This document shows, piece after piece, positions 17,276-24,999 of a DNA stretch of 64,000 nt; positions within the stretch are counted from its first letter, which is position 1, and every line of letters starts with the position of its first letter. The position numbers and the translations under genes are program-made. The notes below the pieces were generated by a model. The model was not told the DNA's origin and did no database searches. It worked only from the letters and a program-made list of their open reading frames with translations. The stretch covers positions 310,001 to 374,000 of the forward strand of contig NZ_CP012502.1 of assembly GCF_001721685.1 (NCBI RefSeq), written 5' to 3'. This stretch comes from Salisediminibacterium beveridgei (lineage in GTDB: Bacteria > Bacillota > Bacilli > Bacillales > Salisediminibacteriaceae).

Positions 17276-17902
17276 CTATTGCCGTATATGATTGAAGGTA
17301 CCTTGCGAAAATAGATGATTTTTTGTAAAAAATTTCTTCATATCGTTTTTAATAACAGAGATAATCTCTGCAGAAAATGATTTTCGAACTTCCCAAATAT
17401 ATTCTTTGGGAAAACTAGAAAGCGCCAACCGGTTCTTCTTCAATTCTGTCTCAACATAGTCGATGATGACAGTTTCTTTCAATTCATCAGTTGAATTGGA
17501 TGGATTAGCAGCTGTATCGACCATAAATTCAAGAGACAGATTTTTGATATCTGTCATGCTAGGTGCTGATACCCCCCAACCAATTGATTTCCCTGAAACT
17601 GGATGCGATGAATGGCCAGCGATCAAATAAATGATCTCCGAATTTGCATCATGATTCGGACGAAAAGAGTAGATTGTAAATATTTTATGTTGAAAACGAT
17701 TTTCGTTTGCAACCAAATTTGAAATTGGAATATCCAAGGATTCGCTAATTTTAAGAACGATACTCAGTGTTGGATCTCGTTTCCCATTTTCGATTTGAGA
17801 TAATGCGCTCAAGTGTAATCCGGTCATTGAAGCAAGTTGCTCCAATCTCAAGTCTTTTGATTTTCTATAAAGCCGAACATTTTGACCAAAACTATTATCC
17901 AT
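17276..17902 (-). CDS. XRE-family regulator of the DGQHR-HNH module
   Basis: 208 residues. A helix-turn-helix of the Cro/CI type covers about residues 5-60 (FGQNVRLYRKSKDLRLEQLA, SALSQIENGKRDPTLSIVL). A 145-residue C-terminal region of unknown fold follows, which may sense a ligand or the partner protein. Start ATG at 17900-17902 has AAAGGAGTG upstream. The longer frame to 17959 is excluded because a good promoter occupies that stretch. It is the first gene of the three-gene unit. The inverted ATTTCAT ... ATGAAAT around 17946-17984 may be its own operator, a pattern common in toxin-antitoxin and defence regulators. Confidence 0.82.
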   Translation of the reverse strand: MDNSFGQNVRLYRKSKDLRLEQLASMTGLHLSALSQIENGKRDPTLSIVLKISESLDIPISNLVANENRFQHKIFTIYSFRPNHDANSEIIYLIAGHSSHPVSGKSIGWGVSAPSMTDIKNLSLEFMVDTAANPSNSTDELKETVIIDYVETELKKNRLALSSFPKEYIWEVRKSFSAEIISVIKNDMKKFFTKNHLFSQGTFNHIRQ

Positions 17903-17930
17903 AATGATCACTCCTTTTTGTAATAATAAA

Positions 17931-17959
17931 ATAATACCACGCATAATTTCATTAATCAA
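17931..17959 (-). promoter_or_regulatory. Sigma-A promoter of the XRE-DGQHR-HNH operon
   Basis: On the minus strand, TTGATT (17954-17959) and TATTAT (17931-17936) are separated by exactly 17 nt. Transcription would start about 20 nt before the XRE ATG, and the 5' leader carries the ribosome site. Confidence 0.7.
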
Positions 17960-18102
17960 GAAATAATTTATTTATTCATGAAATTATTTTTTGTATTAGG
18001 AATAAAACATAGTTTCTAGGAGGATATGTATATGCAGATTTAACCTCATCAAAATGATGACTTCTTGGAATAAACTTGAGGTAAGGTAAAATGGACTTGG
18101 TA

Positions 18103-18784
18103 GAAAGAATGATACTTGGTGGGGAAAATACATGTTTGGTTTTATCGGAGGTTTCTCCCAGCAGGAGAGAAGACGCTTTTTCAAAACAAGCTGGTACAGA
18201 AGCGGTAGGACAAGCGGAAGGTCGCTGGATGAATTGCTAAACGGGGGGGGGGGGGGGGGGGATGTTTCTGCACTCGTACCGATAAACTTGAGATCAAGCT
18301 GAATGAACTCAACCACAAGAATGATCTGGATGTGATTTATATCAAAACGTTCAGGGTTTCGAATACTGTGAATGTACTGGAATAAAAAGTGCGGATCTGT
18401 TCAATCATTACACTGTAGGATGCCATCACTTGAAAAGAACACACATGTTCAGTGTTTTAGTACGACAGCTGTCAGTGAAAGCGTGAAGTGAATGTGTCTT
18501 CCTTGAATACAAATGACAAGGTTCCCTCGATAACCTATGCAAAAGTGGACGTAAGGGCATTGCTTCAAAGCGAGCGGCAGGAAGATCTCTGTCACGTTAA
18601 CCTGCATGCTATGAAACAGCTTCATATCAAGACCTTCGTCTTTATCTTTACAAAGCTGATAAGTAAAGAAATATTTGAAGGATTCATTTGGGGAGACGGC
18701 GGGTACGAACTATCATATAAATAAGTAAAAAACGTTTTAAAAATCGATGACCATCTTGATCAAGAAGGACTGCTGGTAAACTGA
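18103..18784 (+). pseudogene. Decayed second copy of the G3E/CobW GTPase gene
   Basis: The stretch aligns by eye with the intact G3E gene at 10069-10986. The start region, TTATCGG-GGTTTCTC P-loop region, GATAAACTTGAGATCAAGCTGAATGA-like core, the GATGTGATTTATAT stretch and the AGCGAGCGGCAGG ... CATATCAAGAC parts all recur in order. It has frameshifts and a deletion of roughly 70-100 nt before the CxCC site. A run of 19 Gs stands at 18243-18261 exactly where the GCVCC codons should be. Only short open frames survive (for example 18488-18724), so no functional product is expected. Confidence 0.85.
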
Positions 18785-18806
18785 ATTCCGTTATAATAAA
18801 AACAAA

Positions 18807-18848
18807 CCTGCCCCCATCACAGCTCAGTTTCACCGTGATGGGGGCAGG
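18807..18848. terminator. Terminator for the GH16 gene
   Basis: A 14-bp inverted repeat (18807-18820 and 18835-18848; CCTGCCCCCATCAC) is followed on the minus strand by a T-rich tail (complement of 18791-18806). It sits 35 nt beyond the GH16 stop and also closes off the upstream pseudogene. Confidence 0.85.
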
Positions 18849-18882
18849 TATTTTCAGGTGGGATCGGGTGAATTGTCAGTCG

Positions 18883-21066
18883 TCAATCATGATTCGGTCG
18901 ATTCTTCCCACCCCGGTTTGATGATTGGTCATTTGCGTGAGAGGGAGGACCTGGCTTTCTGGCTTCCTCTTCTTCGTCTGAATCAAATGACACGTTCCCC
19001 GGGTTGTTTAATGCCGGTGCTGCCGGGGATGCGGGAACGTTGGGTGTGACAGGTGGCTTTGGACCGGTTTCTTCTTGCTCTTCTTCTTCTTCACCCGCCT
19101 CTACTTCAACAAGCCTGACGTTGTCGAGATACAGGTCATACGGAACAAGGTTTTCGTTGTCGTCGTTCGTGTGACCCAGCTGGAACATCAGTTTGAAGTC
19201 CCCAGGATTGTCGACCTGGATATAGGTGGAATGTGTCGTCATCTCTTCACCGATGTCGAATTGATGTACACCTGAGCCGGAGTCCACCAATTCAACGGCG
19301 ATCTCCTGATCTTCTTCGGCGCGCATGTCAAATTCGATCTTGTACGTGCCGGCTTCACCGGAGATGTCCTGCATGAACTGGATATGCCAGCTTTCCCAGC
19401 CGATTTGCTGGATGGTTGCACGGAGCTCTTCGTCCACGATCTCAAAGTCGGCAAGGCCGGCGTTTGGATCGTGATCGCCCATGTTGAAGACATTCCAGAC
19501 GAGGGATTCATTTTCGTCACCGAATTCCGTCGTCTCCTCAAACGTTCCGTCTTCTACGAGGTTGTCACCCACTTCGACCCAGTGATCGAATTCATTCGGA
19601 TCTGCCGGGTAGGTCGGTTCGCCGTCTTCGCCCACTTCAACGAGCCGGACGTTGTCCAGGTGAATGTCATACGGGTTATCCGGATCCGGATCATCTTCTT
19701 CCCGGCCCAGACCGAACAGGAGACTGTAATCGCCAGGTGACGATACATCGATGTACGTTTCGTAGGTCGTTCTCTCTTCATCGACATCAATTTCCATCAA
19801 GCGGTACCCGGCACCGGTGAGCTCGGTATAGATCGGTCGCTCAACGTCAGAGCGCATGTCGAATTGAAGTTTATACGTTCCTGCGGTGACAGATACGTCC
19901 TGCATGAGCTGGATGTGGTAAAATGCCCACCCATTCTGCTCGATGGTGGCTTGCAGCTCGTTATCAACGACTTCAAAGTCGGCAAGCCCGCCGTTTGGAT
20001 CGTGATCGCCCATATTGAAGACGTTCCAGACAAGGCTGTCCTCTTCATCACCGAATTCGGTGGTTTCGTCGAACGTCCCGTCTTCAATGAGGTTGTCGCC
20101 GATTTCTTCCCAGTTTTTCGTAGGGTCAACGGGTTCAGGTCCTTCCTCTTCGCCGTTCTCACCTTCGTCCGGATCAATATAGTCTCCTGGTGGCGGATGT
20201 TCTGCGTCGGCATCTTCATAGACGCGGACATAATCCACTTCCACCTGCCCCGGGAATTCGGTGGTTTCATCCGGTTCACCGCCGTACCAGCCACCAACGG
20301 CCAGGTTTAAAATCATGTGGAATTCCTGGTCAAATGGTGCCGGGTATTCGCCGTACTCGGTATGCCATTCGGTTTTTGTGGAATAGAGTTCGTCATTGAC
20401 GTACCAGCGGATTTCGCCTGGCTCCCATTCGATGGCGTATTCATTGAAGTCAGTTGTGCGTTTATCTTCAGGGAAGTGGTACTCTTCCGCTGTGTAGGTG
20501 TTGTCAGGCCAGAGATCACCGTAATGGATCGCTGCGCCGACAATGTCGGTTTCAGATCCGCGGTTCTCCATGATGTCGATCTCACCGGATGCGGCCCATC
20601 CGCCGTATACATCGTCTTGCGGCATCATCCAGAACGCCGGCCAGTAGCCCTGCCCTTCAGGGAGTTTCATGCTCGCTTCAAAACGGCCATAGGCCTGGCT
20701 GAACGACTCGTCGGTCAGCACCTTGCCGGATGTATAGTCGTATTCGCCTTTGTCGTCGCTGACTGTTTCTTCACGGGCTTCCAAAATGAGTGAGCCGTCT
20801 TCCACGGTCACATTATCTTCCTGGTAGGACTGGAGTTCGTTATTGCCCCAGCCTTCAATCCATTCGTCACCGTCGTAAAAGCCGTTGCCGATGTCGATGC
20901 GCCACTTATCCTCGTCGAGTGTTTCACCATCGAACTCATCGTTCCACGTCATTTGCCAGTTCGGTTCCGTATCCTCTTCTTCTGCAGTGACCGTTGTTGA
21001 AAATGCCGGTGCGAGTAATGCGAGTACCAGCACACTGTTTACGGATAATTTCATTTTTGATTTCAT
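18883..21066 (-). CDS. Secreted GH16 beta-glucanase with two C-terminal carbohydrate-binding-like modules
   Basis: 727 residues. A signal peptide (1-28) precedes a GH16 domain (about 35-275) that starts WQMTWNDEFDGETLDEDKW. It carries the catalytic signature EIDIMENRG (two Glu and an Asp, about 160-168), typical of laminarinases. Two near-duplicate modules follow (about 320-480 and 500-655), both opening with a DNL-EDGTF type motif and sharing VWNVFNMGDHDPN and DNVRLVEV; they look like CBM4/9-type jelly rolls. The tail (656-727) is Pro-, Glu- and Asn-rich and unstructured. It would degrade beta-1,3- or mixed-linkage glucans outside the cell. GAAAGGGG precedes the ATG. A palindromic cre-type box lies upstream. 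Confidence 0.93.
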   Translation of the reverse strand: MKSKMKLSVNSVLVLALLAPAFSTTVTAEEEDTEPNWQMTWNDEFDGETLDEDKWRIDIGNGFYDGDEWIEGWGNNELQSYQEDNVTVEDGSLILEAREETVSDDKGEYDYTSGKVLTDESFSQAYGRFEASMKLPEGQGYWPAFWMMPQDDVYGGWAASGEIDIMENRGSETDIVGAAIHYGDLWPDNTYTAEEYHFPEDKRTTDFNEYAIEWEPGEIRWYVNDELYSTKTEWHTEYGEYPAPFDQEFHMILNLAVGGWYGGEPDETTEFPGQVEVDYVRVYEDADAEHPPPGDYIDPDEGENGEEEGPEPVDPTKNWEEIGDNLIEDGTFDETTEFGDEEDSLVWNVFNMGDHDPNGGLADFEVVDNELQATIEQNGWAFYHIQLMQDVSVTAGTYKLQFDMRSDVERPIYTELTGAGYRLMEIDVDEERTTYETYIDVSSPGDYSLLFGLGREEDDPDPDNPYDIHLDNVRLVEVGEDGEPTYPADPNEFDHWVEVGDNLVEDGTFEETTEFGDENESLVWNVFNMGDHDPNAGLADFEIVDEELRATIQQIGWESWHIQFMQDISGEAGTYKIEFDMRAEEDQEIAVELVDSGSGVHQFDIGEEMTTHSTYIQVDNPGDFKLMFQLGHTNDDNENLVPYDLYLDNVRLVEVEAGEEEEEQEETGPKPPVTPNVPASPAAPALNNPGNVSFDSDEEEEARKPGPPSHANDQSSNRGGKNRPNHD

Positions 21067-21323
21067 AACGTGCCCCTTTCGATTGTGTTTGTTGCGATTC
21101 GTTCGGATGATTTCCGGATCTGTCTGAGCTCAGCCATGCACCACCTCCAGGTGAGAATCCTTCATTTACCAACTCCCGAAACCGATTTCGTAACCATGTA
21201 AAAAAAGCGGTGTGTAAACTGCACACACAGAAATATTTCGGTAAAACAGCTGTGTCGCGTCTGGATCAAAGGGGGATCATTTCACACGGCTTGACCTGTT
21301 TGAGCCGTAAAAAGAACCATTAC

Positions 21324-21337
21324 CGAAAGCGCTTTCG
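21324..21337. promoter_or_regulatory. cre-like (CcpA-type) palindrome upstream of GH16 gene
   Basis: CGAAAGCGCTTTCG is a perfect 14-nt palindrome matching the core of catabolite-responsive elements (GNAARCGNNTTNC form). It lies about 260 nt upstream of the GH16 start, with promoter-like TTACAG/GTATAC sequence beside it on the minus strand. Repression by CcpA or another LacI-family protein is inferred. Confidence 0.6.
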
Positions 21338-22178
21338 TATACTGTAACCCGGGTGGGACATGGCGTCAATCCATTATCAGAAAGTTTACATAATTGGTTC
21401 AGGCTTCCTAGGAAGGGAGTGATCATCGCCCTTATGTAGCAATGAACTAGCGCGAAAGTTTGACCTCTGTGATGACCGATCAGTTACCTGTAGATAGAAG
21501 AAGTGAGCCAGTGGTGAACGTTAAGGCAGTGTTATCAGAAGGGCGATCATAGAAGAAGTGTTGGAAAGAGGACCGGAGATGTGTTTATTAAAAAAAGAGA
21601 ATTATGAAGCGGATGATGCATGATAAATGATTCAAAAAAGTTCAGAAAGAGCAGAAGATTGAAACGATGAATCGCCTGAAATACAAACATTCACGATATC
21701 CTCGACGGATCAGTCAAAGAATTTATGATAAGTATGATAGTCGTTAACGCTCAGTTGGTAATTATGCATTGCACTCGGCTTGTTGACGCATGTACTTTTG
21801 GAGTTTGTCCTCCAGATAAACTAAGGCGTTTTTTATCAACTTATCTAAATTTGATAAAATCCGATCCACCAAAAGTCCTCTTTCTGTAAATGTATTTGCC
21901 CCTCGTAAGCAAACATTTATGGTAGAGTACCTTCTCTTTTCTGCCAGAAAATTGCATGAATCCTCTCGAGTACTGTTTTACAAAGGAACTACCGTTACAG
22001 TGTTGACGGCTCTTAATGTTTTAAAAATGTATGATAATAAATGAGTAAAAAGATTGGTATGAAAGGAGTAATGCAGCCTGGGCAGAATTATGCCTATAAG
22101 AAATGATGCATTTTTTTCTCTGTTGTTTTCATCATGGGAAGAAAAGTGTATGGAGCATTTTATAAGAAGAAAATAAAA
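21338..22178. other. Long intergenic stretch without a recognisable gene
   Basis: About 840 nt with only short open frames and scattered stops on both strands. I see no RNA gene and no intact transposase. The base composition and lack of coding signal suggest eroded sequence. One stretch near 21770-21900 is more even in composition and could be a relic, but I cannot name it. Confidence 0.4.
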
Positions 22179-22213
22179 CGCTCCCGAATATCTTGATTGA
22201 TTAATCGGGAGCG
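22179..22213 (-). terminator. Terminator for the 22268-22747 gene
   Basis: Arms CGCTCCCGA (22179-22187) and TCGGGAGCG (22205-22213) form a stem. On the minus strand a T-rich tail follows (complement of 22165-22178). Confidence 0.75.
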
Positions 22214-22267
22214 TGTGGAATACTTTAAAATTTCTGCATCCGTTTCAAGACAAAATAGAATGTTCCA

Positions 22268-22747
22268 TTAAGATTCTTTTTTGTCGAAAAACATGTTTAA
22301 ATCCGTTTTATCTGTTTCATGTTCCAGAGCTTCTTCTATGTAGTTTTGAGCTTCAACGAGCTTTGATCTGTCATAGAAAGGAACAGGAATAAAGTAGTCG
22401 CTACCAGCTCTTTCAATCACTAAAACAGAGAGGATACCGCTTAAAATGACGATAACACCCACGGATAAATAAAACAGCCCTGCAATAAAGCCTGCTGTAT
22501 CAGTCATCATCACTACAGAAAATAAAATAATTATAAGTCCAATGATCATACGTTTCAATCTGTAACTCGTGGATAGTGTGGTTGAACTTACATTTTTTAA
22601 GGGGATAGATTGGTTATCTTTCCCGACCGGGATGAAGCCTAACAGCGTATTCATACCAGAAACTTTAATCAACCTTGAATCTACCGACACGAATCCTTTT
22701 ACCCAGAAAAACAGCAGCGATAATGAAAAATTAACTTTTTTCTCCAA
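22268..22747 (-). CDS. Membrane protein of unknown function (bPH-like)
   Basis: 159 residues. A soluble beta-rich N-terminus (VDSRLIKVSGMNTLLGFIPVGKDNQSIPLKNVSST) looks like half of a bacterial PH domain. It is followed by two membrane segments (about 68-85 and 90-110) and a short C-terminal domain with LVEAQNYIEEALEHE. This plan recalls small bPH2/DUF304-type membrane proteins, but the call is tentative. The start must be a TTG (22745-22747): AAAGGAGGA sits 7 nt upstream, while the ATG inside that stretch runs into a stop after seven codons. Three stacked inverted repeats lie just upstream. Confidence 0.6.
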   Translation of the reverse strand: MEKKVNFSLSLLFFWVKGFVSVDSRLIKVSGMNTLLGFIPVGKDNQSIPLKNVSSTTLSTSYRLKRMIIGLIIILFSVVMMTDTAGFIAGLFYLSVGVIVILSGILSVLVIERAGSDYFIPVPFYDRSKLVEAQNYIEEALEHETDKTDLNMFFDKKES

Positions 22748-22767
22748 GAAACATTCCTCCTTTAGTA

Positions 22768-22846
22768 ATATGGTAGGACTTTACCATATCTTTTTTTCTG
22801 AATCAATAGATTCAGAAAAAAGATTAAATGGAATATTTAATCTTTT
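22768..22846. promoter_or_regulatory. Three stacked inverted repeats upstream of the 22268-22747 gene
   Basis: In order: ATATGGTA/TACCATAT (22768-22775 and 22782-22789), TCTGAATC/GATTCAGA (22797-22804 and 22809-22816) and AAAAGATTAAA/TTTAATCTTTT (22818-22828 and 22836-22846). All arms pair perfectly. They lie between the TTG start and any upstream sequence, so they look like operators or a structured leader. Confidence 0.6.
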
Positions 22847-22869
22847 ATACATCCATTGATTCAGATAAG

Positions 22870-23330
22870 TTGATACAAAAACGTTATGAAAAGGTCTTGA
22901 AACAAAAAAAGGAACGCCAAGATCACTCAATTGGCAGAAAAGAATGAAAGCAACAGACCTGATCTATGTGCAGGTCTATGTTTTGTGCACTCGCTTCATA
23001 CCTGTTTGCCGTTGGTACTTAATTTCAACTTTTTTGAAGTGAACAGGTAGGCTTTTAAATTACTTGGATTAGTTTAAGTGCTGATAAAAAGAACTATGAA
23101 GTTGATGGCAGTCTGTATCTGTCTTGTTTTTCATTGTTGAAATCATTCATTTTCGGCAGAACCTTGCTCGGGGAGGTTTATCCTCCATCAATCTTAACAA
23201 AGACGCTCATGCAAAATGATTCAGCACTAATCCGAATAAAACGTAAATTTACTATCCAGGGTGGTCTTAGAGAAAAAATATAATGTTAATGCATAAAATA
23301 GGTTAATGGCAATTAAAATCCATTTATCTA
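22870..23330. other. Intergenic stretch without a recognisable gene
   Basis: About 460 nt upstream of the membrane-protein/AAA operon, with only stop-riddled short frames. A segment around 23199-23265 shows loose similarity to 44967-45035 (both contain a shared CTCATGC ... CAGCAC ... AATCCG pattern), perhaps two copies of an eroded element. Confidence 0.35.
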
Positions 23331-23339
23331 TGCTATAAT
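23331..23339 (+). promoter_or_regulatory. Extended -10 promoter of the AAA+ operon
   Basis: TGCTATAAT is a perfect extended -10 element (TGn-TATAAT). The -35 region is A/T-rich without a good hexamer, as usual for such promoters. It is about 120 nt upstream of the first gene. Confidence 0.6.
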
Positions 23340-23456
23340 AACCTATTGTGGAGTACAGTAATATATCATTGACCGCATGTTTGTCTGATTAACGTTCAAG
23401 CATGAAATAAAATCATCTGCTCAGTAATACTGTTTTCCTGTTAAGGGGTTTTAACT

Positions 23457-24065
23457 ATGTTCACTAACATACAATCATGGATTCGAAGTTCATCATTCAA
23501 ATCGAATTTTTACCTGTATACACAATCTTTGTCGCTGGGGCTTACGCTATTAGTGATGTTACCGGTAATGAGAGGGTTTGGTTCAGAAGCTCCGCTTTTA
23601 CAAGTGCCCGTGTACTTGTTTTGGGTGCTTCCTATTTTGTTCCTGGTCTTATCAACATACGGTAAAAATCTTGATTTCAGAGTGCCGATTGGCTATGCGA
23701 CATTAACATTTTACCTGGTTTTCATGTGGAACTATGAAACGGATTTTGTTTATGCTGCAGCAGGCGGTTCCATTCTCGGTTTACTTGTTTTTTTATTTGC
23801 TTATAAAGTGGCTATTCCTTATCATGGGATCCCGCTGGCAGTAACGATTATGGCAGCGATGCCTTTTATTTATCACATCCGGACAACGGATGATAGATTA
23901 CTCAGTACAGAAGGATTCAGTGAACAGGTTCTGACACTGGAGAAGGTAACTGAAGTCATGCAGCAACCCGTTATCTTGGCTGTTCCTCTCAGTGCAGTAG
24001 TGATGAATCTCGTCATTTATTGGGGATATGGTTATTTTAGCCGGAAAAAAACGAGGTTGGAGTAA
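23457..24065 (+). CDS. Multi-pass membrane protein, first gene of the CbxX-type AAA+ operon
   Basis: 202 residues with about five or six membrane segments (LSLGLTLLVMLPVM, VYLFWVLPILFLVL, ATLTFYLVFMW, GGSILGLLVFLFAY, IPLAVTIMAAMPFIY, ILAVPLSAVVMNLVIYWGYG) and short loops. No family is recognised. AAGGGG is upstream of the ATG. A similar membrane protein follows after 92 nt and the tandem AAA+ gene after that, so the three probably form one functional unit at the membrane. Confidence 0.65.
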   Translation: MFTNIQSWIRSSSFKSNFYLYTQSLSLGLTLLVMLPVMRGFGSEAPLLQVPVYLFWVLPILFLVLSTYGKNLDFRVPIGYATLTFYLVFMWNYETDFVYAAAGGSILGLLVFLFAYKVAIPYHGIPLAVTIMAAMPFIYHIRTTDDRLLSTEGFSEQVLTLEKVTEVMQQPVILAVPLSAVVMNLVIYWGYGYFSRKKTRLE

Positions 24066-24157
24066 AAGACATTATGAGTTATAGCAGAAATGTCAGCGGG
24101 TTATTCATAAAACGATACTCCAGAATTCTTCCTGTTAGCTTGAAGAGGTGATGAGCT

Positions 24158-24937
24158 ATGATCTATGATTTTCTCATGAAAGTAAGAGAATTAATAACAT
24201 TGATGCCACTTTATTTATCAGGTGCTGTCCTGTTGGCCAGTTTTTTTCCTGTAATGTTAACTTATGCTGGTGAGGAATCAATTTATACGCCATTTGTATC
24301 GGTGCTGTTAGTGATCATCGCAATGGCACTTTGGGATCAAACGGAAAACACACCGTTGTCTTTTGCGTGCATCGGTTTTTTGTTGGTTTTTCTCCCCTTA
24401 TCAAGGATGGTAAATGCGGATACGGCAGTCTTGGCAGGGGCGATAGTCTCGCTGTTTGTGTATATCATGGCTGAAAAGAATAATTGGGAAGTGGAGTCAG
24501 CTGTCACGGCTCTCGTGACACTCATGATGATGGGGTTATTCACGGAACGGTTACCTGGCGACGAATACCATGACACCTTTTTTGATTTTTTTGCGTTTTC
24601 TACATATGAAACACTGTCTCTTGCGATGGTGTCCAGCTACTTTTATTTACCGGTACTGTCTGGCATGATCATGCAATTGATGATTACCCGAATGGATCGA
24701 TTGCTGCCGGTCTCAAGGGATGATGAAAATCAGGGGAAGACTCCAAAATCAGAATTTAATTCTCATGAGTCAAAGCAGTTTGATCACTCTCCGGCTGCTG
24801 TTTATAAATTTAAAGAATATGATAATAAAAGAAATAAGCATCAAAAGCAGACGGATGCCGATGAAAAAAATCAATTCAGGACTCCTGAATCGAAGCCGGA
24901 AGAATCCCCGGATGATCATGATGATTCATTCTTTTAG
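24158..24937 (+). CDS. Membrane protein with charged C-terminal tail, second gene of AAA+ operon
   Basis: 259 residues. About six membrane segments cover residues 1-185, ending with MVSSYFYLPVLSGMIMQLMI. A hydrophilic tail of roughly 70 residues follows, rich in Asp, Glu, Lys, Asn and Gln (ending DDHDDSFF), which should face the cytoplasm and could dock the AAA+ ATPase encoded next. GAAGAGGTGATG serves as ribosome site. The overall shape parallels the preceding 202-residue protein, but no sequence family is recognised. Confidence 0.65.
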   Translation: MIYDFLMKVRELITLMPLYLSGAVLLASFFPVMLTYAGEESIYTPFVSVLLVIIAMALWDQTENTPLSFACIGFLLVFLPLSRMVNADTAVLAGAIVSLFVYIMAEKNNWEVESAVTALVTLMMMGLFTERLPGDEYHDTFFDFFAFSTYETLSLAMVSSYFYLPVLSGMIMQLMITRMDRLLPVSRDDENQGKTPKSEFNSHESKQFDHSPAAVYKFKEYDNKRNKHQKQTDADEKNQFRTPESKPEESPDDHDDSFF

Positions 24938-24999
24938 ATTCAAGCTCACATATAACGTTACAGGGAACGCGGCTAGCAGTTTATGAAAAGGTGGTGTGG

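Noticed and set aside
17996..18316. Minus-strand frame with a run of Pro codons
   Set aside because: The Pro run is just the complement of the G tract in the dead G3E gene copy; no coding signal.
21740..22010. Transposase relic in the long gap after the GH16 gene
   Set aside because: I could not read any transposase motif in any frame; composition alone is not enough.
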